A stretch of 13,883 nt of DNA from Eubacteriales Family XIII. Incertae Sedis bacterium (GCA_031269205.1 JAISZM010000135.1:1-13883), one strand, 5' to 3'. Shown: positions 1-8,700, counted from the stretch's first letter. Notes: generated by a model not told the origin, from the letters alone. A program made the numbers and translations.

Positions 1-627
1 TTCCATCGGCGCGATGGCGCTTCCGTCCACGAAACAGAGCACGGACGCCTCCACGCCCTTCAGACATTCCTCGACGACGACCACGTCGCCCGCGGCGCCG
101 AATATCTTCGCGCCCATCATGTCCTCGATGGCGCGCTCCGCTTCCGCGGCGTCCTTCGCAAGCGCCACGCCCTTGCCGGCCGCGAGTCCGTCGGCTTTCA
201 AAACCATGGGGTAGCCGAATACTCCGATGTCGGCTTTCAGCGCGGCCATATCCGTGTATTCTCTGTACGCGGCCGTGGGTATGCCGTGGCGCGCGAGAAA
301 CGCCTTCGTGAACGATTTGCTCGCTTCGAGTTGGGCGCATTTTTTGTTCGGCCCGAACACAGGTATGCCGAGGGACTCTATCTCGTCGGTCAACCCCTTC
401 GCGAGCGGGACCTCGGGGCCTATCACGACGAGTCCGGGGGCCTCGTCGCGCGCTATCCGCGTCGCCGCCTCCACGTCCTCGGGATCAACGCTCACACAAC
501 GCGCCACCTCAGCTATCCCGGCGTTGCCGGGCGCGCAGACGATTTCGGGCCGCGCGCGGCTCTGTGACAGTTTCCACGCTATGGCGTGCTCGCGGCCACC
601 GCCGCCAACTATCAGAACCTTCATCAT
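1..627 (-). CDS. purD: Phosphoribosylamine--glycine ligase (GAR synthetase), N-terminal half, cut by window edge
   Basis: GAR synthetase joins phosphoribosylamine to glycine using ATP, step 2 of cytosolic de novo purine synthesis. I translated the minus strand by hand: it opens with MKVLIVGGGGREHA, the nucleotide-binding Gly-rich start typical of PurD. It continues through a VIGPEVPLAKG segment, a FGPNKKCAQLEASKSFTK segment and the ATP-grasp start YPMVLKADGLAAGKGV. The last readable stretch, ASVLCFVDGSAIAPM, is the usual mid-protein ATP-grasp strand. About 208 of an expected ~420 residues are present; the remainder lies beyond position 1. Two ATGs are adjacent (627 and 624). The first overlaps the TGA of the upstream small gene as ATGA, and the second by one base. 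There is no clear Shine-Dalgarno, so translation is probably coupled to the upstream gene. Identification is firm; the exact start is uncertain by one codon. Confidence 0.95.
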   Translation of the reverse strand, partial: MMKVLIVGGGGREHAIAWKLSQSRARPEIVCAPGNAGIAEVARCVSVDPEDVEAATRIARDEAPGLVVIGPEVPLAKGLTDEIESLGIPVFGPNKKCAQLEASKSFTKAFLARHGIPTAAYREYTDMAALKADIGVFGYPMVLKADGLAAGKGVALAKDAAEAERAIEDMMGAKIFGAAGDVVVVEECLKGVEASVLCFVDGSAIAPME

Positions 628-989
628 TCGGCTACAGCGCCGTCGGATGCCGCATCGGCGGCCTCGTCGCCCGTGTCTTCCTCTTCGATGCTGCCGTCTT
701 CCTCTATGATGTTGCCTTCCTCGTCGGTCAATACGACGTCCTCTTCGCCCATGTCTATCGGATTACCTTCTTCGTCGTAATAGACGTCTTCGTCGGCGTA
801 GTCTTCGGTGGCTTCCATCTCGGCCTCGTACGCGGCTTCCTCCGCTATGCCCTCCTGATAGTAAGTGGCCACGGGCATCCACTGGATCATGACCACAGCC
901 ACGAGTCCCGCGGTCGCCGCCGTCGTGACGATCAGCACGACGAGCAGCGCCTTGATCGCTTTCAACTGTTCCTCAAACTTTTCATTCAT
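624..989 (-). CDS. Small single-pass membrane protein with very acidic tail, in purine operon
   Basis: I do not recognise this 121-residue protein. Residues 1-13 are charged (Lys4, Lys10, Lys13). Residues 14-36 form one hydrophobic helix rich in Leu, Val, Ala and Ile, with no lipobox. Residues 45-121 are extremely acidic: by my count 33 of 77 are Asp or Glu, with no Lys or Arg. The tail contains two copies of a DEEGN(P/I)I unit about 19 residues apart, suggesting internal duplication. The positive-inside rule predicts a cytoplasmic N-terminus and an exported tail. The start is well supported: GGAGGTG at 994-1000 sits six bases (counted from GGAGG) before the ATG. The stop overlaps the purD start (ATGATG), so it is in the purine operon and translationally coupled to purD. 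It may bind cations or a basic partner, but that is only inferred from charge. That it is a real gene is likely; its function is unknown. Confidence 0.75.
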   Translation of the reverse strand: MNEKFEEQLKAIKALLVVLIVTTAATAGLVAVVMIQWMPVATYYQEGIAEEAAYEAEMEATEDYADEDVYYDEEGNPIDMGEEDVVLTDEEGNIIEEDGSIEEEDTGDEAADAASDGAVAE

Positions 990-1133
990 TCCACACCTCC
1001 ATTTGCCTGGGGAAACTCCCCATCACATCACAACTCCAATTACCCTGCGTTATTATTCATTATTCTATATTCGATTGCTTTACCGAATATTAAATGGCGG
1101 TCTTTCGCTTCGCAAAGCGGGGGGAAGACAAGC
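990..1133 (-). promoter_or_regulatory. AT-rich gap between purH and orf121, possible internal promoter
   Basis: This 144-nt gap is markedly more AT-rich than its surroundings and is the longest gap in the operon. On the minus strand it holds a small CGCTT/AAGCG hairpin just after the purH stop, an ATATTCG/CGAATAT inverted repeat, -10-like hexamers such as TAGAAT, and a GGGGA/TCCCC mini-hairpin (1009-1021) shortly before the GGAGGTG ribosome binding site of orf121. No hairpin is followed by a convincing T-run, so a terminator is not supported. A separate promoter for orf121-purD is possible, but no good -35/-10 pair stands out. Confidence 0.3.
1067..1090. repeat. 7-bp inverted repeat ATATTCG...CGAATAT
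   Basis: A perfect 7-bp inverted repeat with a 10-nt spacer lies in the AT-rich gap between purH and orf121. It could be an operator half-site pair or a weak RNA hairpin. It is short and AT-rich, so chance occurrence is quite possible. Confidence 0.3.
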
Positions 1134-3341
1134 TCAATGCTTGAAGTGGCGTTCACCCGTGAACACCATCGCTATCCCCTGCTCGTTCGCCGTCCTTATC
1201 GACTCGTCGTCCCTGATTGAGCCGCCGGGCTGGATGATCGCCTTGATCCCGGCCTCGGCGGCCGCGGTCACGCAGTCGTCGAAGGGGAAGAAGGCGTCGG
1301 ACGCGAGCACGGAGCCGTTGATATCCCTGCTTGACGCGTCGTCTCCCGCGCCCTTGATCGCTATCTCCACGGAGCCGATCCTGTTCGTCTGCCCGGGGCC
1401 TATGCCGAGCGTCGTCTTGTCATACGCGACGACTATAGCGTTAGACTTGACGTGCTTCACGACCTTCATCGCGAACTCCATGTCCTCGAGTTCCTTCTCC
1501 GTGGGCTGTTTGTCCGTGACGACCTTCAGTTTGGATCTATCGTAGAGGGTCGCGTCCTCGTCCTGTATGAGCAGGCCGCCGTCCACACTTCGTATATCGA
1601 GTCCGCCGGATGAAGCGCGCTTCGCAAGCTCCGGCAGTTCGAGCACGCGCAGGTCGTTCTTTTGCTTCAGCACGTCGAGCGCTTTGTCCGTGTAGCCGGG
1701 CGCTATGACGATCTCGGCGAAGACCTTGTTCACTTCGATTAGTTCGCGGGCCGTGTCCTCGTCCACCGTCCTGTTGGCCGCGATAATGCCGCCGAAGATG
1801 GACACGGGATCGGCCTCGTAGGCCTTTCTGTAGGCGTGAAATATGTCGTCCGCGCTGCCGACGCCGCACGGGTTCGCGTGCTTGACGGCCACGACGGTCG
1901 GCTCGTCGAACTCGCGCAGAGCCGCGATCGCGCCGTTCGTGTCGCCTATGTTGTTGAAGGAAAGCTCCTTGCCGTTCAGCTGCACGGCGTTCACGAGCGC
2001 TCCCGCGCGCGGCCTCACTTCCCTATAGTACGAAGCCTTCTGCTGAGGGTTCTCTCCGTAGCGCAGCGTCTGTATCTTTTCGTAGGTGAAGGTCGGGTTG
2101 TCGGGCAGCGGGATGTCCTTCTCCGCGCGCAGGTACTCCGCGATCATCGCGTCGTAGGCCGCCGTGTGCTCGAAGACCTTCAGCGCGAGCCGGTACTTGG
2201 CCTCGTAGTTCAGCCCGCCCGTCTCCCTCAATTCGTTCAGTATCTGCCCGTAGTCGGCGGGGTCGCAGACGACGGCGACGTCCCGGTGGTTCTTCGCGGC
2301 CGAGCGCAACATCGTCGGCCCGCCTATGTCGATGTTTTCGATGGCGTCGGGCAGCGACACGCCGGGCTTCATGATCGTGGCCTTGAAGGGATAGAGATTG
2401 ATCGCCACTATGTCTATCGCGTCTATCCCGAGGTCCTCGAGCTGTTTCATGTGCTCGGGCCGGTCCCTCATCGCGAGGATGCCGCCGTGTACGGCGGGGT
2501 GCAGCGTCTTCACGCGCCCGTCGAGGCATTCGGGAAAACCCGTGACATCCGACACGCCCGTGACGGGCAGCCCGGCCTCCGCTATCGCCCTCTGCGTCCC
2601 GCCCGTGGAAATTACCTCCCACCCGAGTTCGGTCAAGCCTTTCGCGAACTCTATGAGTCCCGTCTTGTCAGACACGCTGATGAGCGCTCTCTTTGTTTCG
2701 GTCATCGTTTCTCCTTCTCGTTCCGTCGCCAACCGCAAGTCGTTCACCACCTTGGCGACCGCCTTCACTATGATAACATGTTCCGTGCCAAGGACGCGAG
2801 CCGCAAGCGTGTCGGGTGTGTCTCCCTCGAGGACGGGAACCCGTTCCTGCAGTATCACGTCGCCCGTATCCACCCCGTCGTCGACGAAATGCACGGTCGC
2901 CCCGCTCTCCTCGTCGCCGGACGCGAGGACGGACTCATGTACGCGGCGGCCGTAGTAGCCCATGCCGCAATGCTTCGGGATGAGTGACGGGTGGATGTTG
3001 ACTATGCGTCCCGCGTACGGCGCTATGACCTCGGGTGGCACGACGTGCATATAGCCCGCGAGTACGATCATGTCCGTGTCCGCGCCCGCGAGCAGTTCGA
3101 GGAGGCGCTTCGCCCGCGAGTTCGCGTCGGGATATTCCTCCTTGCTCACGACGGCCGTCGGGATGCCGGCCTTCGCGGCGCGCCCTATCGCTCCCGCGCC
3201 CGCCTTGCTCGATATGACGAGTCCGACGCGCGCGCCCGGTATGCGGCCGTCCTCTGTGCCGTCGATGACGGATTGCAGATTGCTGCCCCCGCCGGACACG
3301 AGGATCGCTATGTTGACCGAGTCGTTCGCCTCGGGCGTCAT
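1134..3341 (-). CDS. purNH: Fused GAR formyltransferase / AICAR formyltransferase-IMP cyclohydrolase (PurN-PurH)
   Basis: This 735-residue protein carries two normally separate purine enzymes in one frame. Residues 9-205 are PurN, which formylates GAR with 10-formyl-THF (step 3): GGGSN at 17-21, VNIHPSL with catalytic-type Asn115 and His117, and DDGVDTGD with Asp158. Residues 213-735 are complete PurH (steps 9 and 10): an MGS-type IMP cyclohydrolase domain starting ALISVSDKTG at 219-228 with VKTLHP at 277-282, then AICAR formyltransferase with QLNGKELSFNN at 454-464, KHANPCG at 487-493 (Lys-His pair) and SDAFFPFDD at 681-689. Both halves use 10-formyl-THF. The linker is only about 8-10 residues. 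The purN ATG overlaps the purM stop (ATGA), so initiation is coupled. Met213 has its own Shine-Dalgarno, so a free PurH may also be made. PurH alone would be 523 residues, normal for the family. Confidence 0.95.
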   Translation of the reverse strand: MTPEANDSVNIAILVSGGGSNLQSVIDGTEDGRIPGARVGLVISSKAGAGAIGRAAKAGIPTAVVSKEEYPDANSRAKRLLELLAGADTDMIVLAGYMHVVPPEVIAPYAGRIVNIHPSLIPKHCGMGYYGRRVHESVLASGDEESGATVHFVDDGVDTGDVILQERVPVLEGDTPDTLAARVLGTEHVIIVKAVAKVVNDLRLATEREGETMTETKRALISVSDKTGLIEFAKGLTELGWEVISTGGTQRAIAEAGLPVTGVSDVTGFPECLDGRVKTLHPAVHGGILAMRDRPEHMKQLEDLGIDAIDIVAINLYPFKATIMKPGVSLPDAIENIDIGGPTMLRSAAKNHRDVAVVCDPADYGQILNELRETGGLNYEAKYRLALKVFEHTAAYDAMIAEYLRAEKDIPLPDNPTFTYEKIQTLRYGENPQQKASYYREVRPRAGALVNAVQLNGKELSFNNIGDTNGAIAALREFDEPTVVAVKHANPCGVGSADDIFHAYRKAYEADPVSIFGGIIAANRTVDEDTARELIEVNKVFAEIVIAPGYTDKALDVLKQKNDLRVLELPELAKRASSGGLDIRSVDGGLLIQDEDATLYDRSKLKVVTDKQPTEKELEDMEFAMKVVKHVKSNAIVVAYDKTTLGIGPGQTNRIGSVEIAIKGAGDDASSRDINGSVLASDAFFPFDDCVTAAAEAGIKAIIQPGGSIRDDESIRTANEQGIAMVFTGERHFKH
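2706..2716 (-). promoter_or_regulatory. Internal ribosome binding site in front of the PurH part
   Basis: On the minus strand AAGGAG (2711-2716) and a 5-nt spacer AAACG precede the ATG at 2703-2705, which is Met213 of the PurN-PurH fusion and matches the normal first residue of PurH (MTETKRALISVS). No stop codon separates the two parts. Spacing and strength are those of a genuine start, so it probably allows separate PurH synthesis from the same message. Confidence 0.55.
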
Positions 3342-4411
3342 GCGCCGCTCCCGTCGACGACGATATCCTCGCCTGAACCGGCGAGCGTCACGCCGCCTCC
3401 GCGCACGATCTTGCCGACGACGCCCGCGCCCACCTCACCAGCCGCGCTCAGCGCGTTCAAGGTCACTTCCCTGTCCGAAGCCGCCACGACGAATATGAAG
3501 CCTATGCCCATGTTGAAGGTGGAGAACATCTCTTTCGCGTCGATGTTCCCGCGTCGCGCGACGACCTCGAATATCTTCGGAACCTTCCACGAACCCACGG
3601 TCACACGCGCGCCGAGTCCGTCCGGTAAGACGCGCGGTATGTTCTCGAAGAAGCCGCCGCCCGTGACGTGTATCATGGCCTTCGGGCGCACGCGCGCCAG
3701 CACGGCCATGACCTGCTTCGTGTAGATGCGCGTCGGCGTGAGCAGTTCCCGTCCGAGCGGCGCGTCCAAGCCCTCGACGATGTCGTGCACCCCGAGACCC
3801 AATTCGTCGAAGAAGAGTCTGCGCACGAGCGAGTAGCCGTTCGAGTGCAGGCCGCTCGACGGAACGCCGATGAGTAGGTCGCCCTCGCTTACGCCGCTGC
3901 CGTCGACGATGTCGTCCTCGTCCACCATGCCGACGCAAAACCCGGCCATGTCGTAGTCGCCTCCCGCGTAGAAGCCCGGCATCTCAGCCGTTTCGCCGCC
4001 GACCAAAGCGCAGCCCGCGAGCTTGCAGCCATCCGAGACGCCGCGCACGATGTCCGCTATCTTCTCGGCCTTCACGCGATCCGTCGCGATGTAGTCGAGG
4101 AAGAACAGCGGCCTCGCGCCCTGACAGAGCACGTCGTTCGCGCACATCGCGACGAGGTCACGGCCGACCGTGTCGTGCCTGTCCGCGAGTATAGCTATCT
4201 TCAGTTTCGTGCCGACGCCGTCCGTCCCGGCCACGAGTACGGGAGTCCGTATCCCCGTCAGGTCGGGCTTGAACAGGCTGCCGAAGGAGCCGAGTCCCGT
4301 CAGCACCTCGGATCCGAACGTCCCGCGCACGCTCTCCTTCATGAGTTCGACGGCGCGAGCGCCCTCGAAAGTATCAACCCCCGCGTCCTTGTATGTTATC
4401 TTGTTTACCAC
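3338..4411 (-). CDS. purM: Phosphoribosylformylglycinamidine cyclo-ligase (AIR synthetase)
   Basis: AIR synthetase closes the imidazole ring of FGAM with ATP to give AIR, step 5 of purine synthesis. The 357-residue protein is full length for the family. Visible PurM signatures are the YKDAGVD start (7-13), GTDGVGTKLK at 62-71 (nucleotide-binding loop), VGGETAEMPGFY at 137-148, GLHSNGYSLVR at 187-197 and a C-terminal HVTGGGFFENIPR. The only plausible start is GTG; upstream in-frame codons run to a TGA without an ATG. No Shine-Dalgarno lies in the usual window. Instead a 118-bp hairpin element ends 11 nt before the GTG, and a strong AGGAGG lies on its far side, right after the purC stop. The 3' end overlaps the purN start (ATGA). 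The product is certain; how translation starts is unclear. Confidence 0.95.
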   Translation of the reverse strand: MVNKITYKDAGVDTFEGARAVELMKESVRGTFGSEVLTGLGSFGSLFKPDLTGIRTPVLVAGTDGVGTKLKIAILADRHDTVGRDLVAMCANDVLCQGARPLFFLDYIATDRVKAEKIADIVRGVSDGCKLAGCALVGGETAEMPGFYAGGDYDMAGFCVGMVDEDDIVDGSGVSEGDLLIGVPSSGLHSNGYSLVRRLFFDELGLGVHDIVEGLDAPLGRELLTPTRIYTKQVMAVLARVRPKAMIHVTGGGFFENIPRVLPDGLGARVTVGSWKVPKIFEVVARRGNIDAKEMFSTFNMGIGFIFVVAASDREVTLNALSAAGEVGAGVVGKIVRGGGVTLAGSGEDIVVDGSGA

Positions 4412-4422
4412 TACAGCATAGT

Positions 4423-4540
4423 AGGCTTGTCTTTTTCCGCTGTGGCTGCGTTGCCGTTCACGATTGGGTACTCACGTACTCGTGTACGCTCCGTTCCCAA
4501 TCGCTCACGCGCCTTGCCACAACGAAAAAATCCTGCGCCT
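4423..4540 (-). repeat. 118-bp imperfect palindrome, hairpin element copy 1, between purC and purM
   Basis: Read on the minus strand, the element begins AGGC and ends GCCT. Going inward, a 15-bp stem of T(5-6)C..TGTGGC type is fully paired if two U-G wobbles are allowed. A partly paired internal region follows, then an 8-bp perfect CGATTGGG stem, then the apex GGAGCGTAC-ACGA-GTACGTGAG. Its centre falls exactly on the apex loop. The apex is shared with the element at 9859-10002, although the arms differ, so this is one member of a dispersed family and not a lone hairpin. There is no T-run after it on the minus strand, which argues against a simple terminator inside the operon. It contains no plausible gene. 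Confidence 0.8.
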
Positions 4541-4549
4541 TCTCCTCCT
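4541..4549 (-). promoter_or_regulatory. Strong Shine-Dalgarno separated from purM by the hairpin element
   Basis: Directly after the purC TAA the minus strand reads AGGAGGAGA, then enters the hairpin. No start codon follows at normal distance; the next real start is the purM GTG, about 130 nt on. If the hairpin folds fully, GGAGG and GTG come within about 14 nt of each other. This looks like the original purM ribosome binding site, displaced by insertion of the element. Confidence 0.4.
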
Positions 4550-5260
4550 TTAATTACCGCTCACCCTGCTCAATACTTCCCGGTACGTCTCCTCGACCTT
4601 GCCGAGGTCGCGGCGAAAGCGATCCTTATCCATCTTCTCGTTCGTCTCCACGTCCCAGAGCCTGCACGTGTCCGGCGATATCTCATCGGCCAGAATGATC
4701 GTTCCGTCCCCGAGTTTGCCGAACTCGATCTTGAAGTCGATCAGCTTCAGCCCCTTGTCCAAGAAGAACTCCTTCATCACCTCGTTGACCTTCGCCGCGT
4801 ACTCCTTGACCTGCGCGATCTCGCCCTCCGTCGCGAGGCCGAGCGCGAGCACATGGTCGTCGTTTATCAGCGGATCGCCGAGGTCGTCGCGCTTGTACGA
4901 GAACTCGAGCGCGGATCTGAGCAGCGGCGTGCCTTCCTCGACGCCGTAGCGCTCCGAGAAATGCCCCGCGGCCACGTTGCGCACGATGACCTCGAGCGGC
5001 AGTATCGTCACGGCCTTCACCAGGGTTTCGCGGTCGCTGAGCTGACGGACGAAATGCGTCGGCACGCCCCGCTCCGCTATGAGCGCGAACAGAATGTTCG
5101 ACATCGTGTTGTTCACGACGCCTTTGTCCGCTATCGTGCCCTTCTTCTTGCCGTCAAACGCCGTCGCGTCGTCCTTGTAGGAAACGATGTACAGCCCCGG
5201 GTCGTCCGTGGTGTAGACCTTCTTCGCCTTGCCTTCGTACAGTTGCTCTCTTTTTTCCAT
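4550..5260 (-). CDS. purC: Phosphoribosylaminoimidazole-succinocarboxamide synthase (SAICAR synthetase)
   Basis: PurC condenses CAIR with aspartate using ATP to form SAICAR, step 7 of purine synthesis. The 236-residue protein is the normal short bacterial length. Family motifs: YEGKAKKVY at 8-16 (ATP-binding strand-loop), PLEVIVRN at 88-95, LIDFKIEFG at 173-181 and ADEISPDTCRLWD at 191-203 (substrate/metal site). I chose the ATG at 5258-5260 because GGGAGG lies about five bases upstream, within the last codons of purE. A GTG two codons earlier (5264-5266) overlaps the purE stop as GTGA and is a possible alternative, giving 238 residues. Coupling to purE is expected either way. The gene is followed by a strong Shine-Dalgarno and the hairpin element. 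Confidence 0.95.
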   Translation of the reverse strand: MEKREQLYEGKAKKVYTTDDPGLYIVSYKDDATAFDGKKKGTIADKGVVNNTMSNILFALIAERGVPTHFVRQLSDRETLVKAVTILPLEVIVRNVAAGHFSERYGVEEGTPLLRSALEFSYKRDDLGDPLINDDHVLALGLATEGEIAQVKEYAAKVNEVMKEFFLDKGLKLIDFKIEFGKLGDGTIILADEISPDTCRLWDVETNEKMDKDRFRRDLGKVEETYREVLSRVSGN

Positions 5261-5262
5261 CT

Positions 5263-5754
5263 TCACCTCCCGGCGTTCCGTCTGAACTCCGCGTCGGCCC
5301 TTATGACCTCGCGTTCCATGTTCTCCTTGTATGTCTTCATCGCGCCGCGCAGCTCCGCGTACTTCAGCGAGAGTATCTGCACCGCGAGCAGAGCCGCGTT
5401 CTCCGCGCCGTCTATCGCGACCGTCGCTACCGGCACGCCCTTCGGCATCTGCACCACGGACAGGAGCGAGTCGAGTCCGCCCGCCGTGGACGATTTGACG
5501 GGCAGGCCGATGACGGGCAGGGGCGTGTACGCCGCGACGACGCCCGCGAGGTGGGCCGCCTTGCCGGCCACCGCGATGACGACCTCGATCCCGTCCGCCT
5601 CCGCCCCGCTCGCGAACTCCTCCGCGACCGAAGGAGTGCGATGCGCGGAGATGACGCGCGTCTCATAGTCCACGCCGAAACCCGCGAGTATTTTTTCGGT
5701 CCGCTCGACGACGGGATAGTCGCTCTTGCTTCCCATGACGATACCAACTTTCAT
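5263..5754 (-). CDS. purE: N5-carboxyaminoimidazole ribonucleotide mutase, class I PurE
   Basis: PurE shifts the carboxyl group of N5-CAIR to give CAIR, step 6 of purine synthesis. The 163-residue protein has MGSKSD at 7-12 and SAHRTP at 36-41, both in the phosphate/CO2 site. The Arg in SAHRTP is the class I form; class II AIR carboxylases usually have Lys there. Class I enzymes normally depend on PurK for N5-CAIR, and purK is not next to it here. The start is well supported: AAGGAGG lies about nine bases before the ATG. The preceding gene, purL, ends 42 bases upstream in a very GC-rich spacer, and the stop overlaps the purC start region. Identification is secure. Confidence 0.95.
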   Translation of the reverse strand: MKVGIVMGSKSDYPVVERTEKILAGFGVDYETRVISAHRTPSVAEEFASGAEADGIEVVIAVAGKAAHLAGVVAAYTPLPVIGLPVKSSTAGGLDSLLSVVQMPKGVPVATVAIDGAENAALLAVQILSLKYAELRGAMKTYKENMEREVIRADAEFRRNAGR

Positions 5755-5796
5755 ACGTTTCTGCCTCCTTCCGGCGCGCCCGCGCCGCCCGCCGCG

Positions 5797-8700
5797 TCAC
5801 TTGAAGTAATTCACACCGTTGCGGAATATGCCGTTATCGTAGTCGCCCGGGACGTTCTTGTACAATCCCTTGCCCACGCGCTCCACGTGACCCATCTTGC
5901 CGAACACGCGACCATCTGTGGACGTGATGCCCTCGACGGCGAATTTGCTGCCGTTCGGATTCACATCTATGTTCATCGACGGCGCGCCTTCCTCGTTCGC
6001 GTACTGAGTCGCTATCTGCCCTTTCCTTATCAGCGAGGCGAGCGTCTTGTCCGAAGCGACGAAGCGGCCTTCGGAGTGTGATACGGGCATCGTGTAGACG
6101 TCGCCGACCTCCGCGCCTGAAAGCCACGGCGACAGCGTTGAGCTGACGCGCGTCCGTACGAGCTTGGAGACGTGGCGCCCGATGGTGTTGTAAGTGAGCG
6201 TGGGCGCGTCGACGGACGGCTCGCGTATCTTGCCGTACGGTACGAGGCCGAGTTTTATCAGCGCCTGAAAACCGTTGCAGACGCCGAGCATGAGGCCGTC
6301 CCTTCGCTCCATCAGATCGGCGACAGCGTCTCTCACATACGGATTGCGAAATACCGCCGTGATGAACTTCGCCGAACCTTCGGGCTCGTCGCCCGAGGAA
6401 AATCCGCCGGGGATCATGACGATCTGGCTGGTTCGTATCTCATCGGCCATGCGCCGCACGGACTCCTCAAAGGACTGCGGAGTCATGTTCACGAGGTTCA
6501 CGAGGACGGCCTTCGCGCCCGCCCTCGTGAACTCCGCGGCCGAATCGGCCTCGCAGTTCGTGCCGGGGAACACGGGGATGAAGACGCGCGGCTTCGCTAT
6601 GCCCACGGCCGCCGCCGAGGTCCTGCCACGCGCGGCGTACGACAGCGCCCTGATGTAGTCGTCGGGCGCTTCGTATTCGCGGCGGGGCGCTTCGTTCGGG
6701 AACACTCGATCGAGGGCGCTGTCCCATCTGCGCTCGATCTCGTCTATCGTCAGAACGACCTTGTCGTCAATGCCGGGAAGAGCGACGACGACCCGCTCGT
6801 CGCCCGTGGTTTCGCCGACGTACCGATAACCGGCGCCGGCATCGCCTCCCGCCGTACCGCTCGCGCCGGCCGCGGCGAACAGCGCGCCGAACTTCAGCGA
6901 AGCGTCGACCTCGAGAAGCAGGCTGCCGTACGACGGCGCGAACAGCTCGTCCGCGCTCAGACCGTGGAGCGACGCGGACACGCGGTTGCCGAGCGACATC
7001 TTCGCCGCGGCGGCCCATACGCCGCCCTGCCCTACAGTCTGCGCCGAAAGAATCTTTCCCTTCGCGGTCAGTTCCCCGACGCGCAGCATGTTCGCCTTGA
7101 ACTGTCTCATATCCACAAGCCCGTCAGCGCCGACGGCGGCGGGTACGAGAACGAGCTTGCTCCCTTCCTTCTTGAACTCGGGCGAAAGCACCCTCTTGAT
7201 GTCCGTGACGGCGACGGCAAAACTGACGAGCGTCGGGGGCACGTCGAGATGGTTGAACGTACCCGACATGCTGTCCTTGCCGCCGACGGAGGGGATGCCG
7301 AGTTCCGTCTGGGCTTTCAGCGCGCCGAGCAACGCCGAAAACGGCTTGCCCCATCTGAACGGTACCTTGCCGAGCTTTTCGTAGTATTCTTGAAACGTGA
7401 GCCTGACGCCATCCATCTGCCCGCCCATGGCGACGATCTTCGCGACGGAATCGACGACGGCCGCGACAGCGCCGTGGTACGGCGCTTCCTTCGCGAGCTT
7501 GGGGTCGAAGCCGTAGGCCATGAGCGTCGCCGTGCTCGTATCGCCCGACGCCACGGGCAGCTTTGCGGCCATGCCGAGAGCCGGAGTTCTCTGCGTTCTG
7601 CCTCCGAGCGGCATGAGTACGCTACCCCTGCCTATCGTCGAATCGAAACCCTCGACAAGTCCGCGTTTGCCGCACACGGCGAGGTCGTCCACGACGGAAA
7701 GCAGTATTTCCCTGTCCACGGAGATATCCGAAAATCCTTCGGGTGTCGCACCGCCCGCCGACGAGGATGCCGCCACTGCGATCCTGAACGGCGACGACGC
7801 GGGCAGGGCGTTGTTTTTCACGCGGACATCGCGCTCCGCCCTCGCGCCGTTCGTGTCGATGAAGTCGCGTGGCAGATCGAGAATGACGTCGCCGCGCCAC
7901 AGCATTCGGAAACGTCCGCTGTCCGTGACCTTCGCCGTCGGCGTCGCCTCCACGTTTTCCTCAAGGGCGTACGCGACGAATTCATCGACGTCCGAAGCCG
8001 CGACCACGACGGCCATACGCTCCTGCGACTCCGATATCGCGAGCTCCGTACCGTCCAACCCCTCGTATTTCTTCGGAACCTTGTCGAGGTTCACGTCGAT
8101 GCTGTCGGCGAGCTCGCCGATGGCGACAGCGACGCCCCCCGCACCAAAGTCGTTGCACTTCTTGATGAGCCGCGTCGCCTCACCGCGTCGGAACAGACGC
8201 TGTATGTCGCGCTCGACGAGGGGATTTCCCTTCTGGACCTCCGCGCCCGCCGTGGTAAGCGATTCGTTCGTATGCTCCTTCGAGGATCCCGTCGCGCCTC
8301 CGATGCCATCACGCCCCGTGCGTCCGCCGACCACGAGGACGACGTCGCCCGGCGCGGGCTTGGCTCTGCGGACGTGCGCGGCCGGCGCCGCGCCTATGAC
8401 GGCGCCAATCTCCATGCGCTTCGCCACATACCCCTCGTCGTAGATCTCATCGATGAATCCCGTCGCGAGACCCACCTGATTGCCGTACGAACTGTAGCCC
8501 TTAAAAGCGCCGCGCGTGATCTGGTACTGCGGAAGTTTTCCCGGCAGGGTGTCGCGCAGGGGAACGCGCGGATCGCCGCTGCCCGTCACACGCATCGCCT
8601 GATAGACATAGGCCCTGCCCGAGAGAGGATCCCTTATCGCCCCGCCGAGGCAGGTAGCCGCCCCGCCGAACGGCTCGATCTCCGTCGGATGGTTGTGCGT

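Noticed and set aside
1100..1133. Terminator directly after purH
   Set aside because: The CGCTT/AAGCG stem is only 5 bp and is followed by AAAGACC, not a T-run.
1836..2987. 383-codon open frame antisense to purN-purH, and similar long frames antisense to purM, purC and purE (4175-5668)
   Set aside because: These are shadows of GC-rich coding sequence; the sense strand has strong family motifs throughout, and the antisense products resemble nothing.
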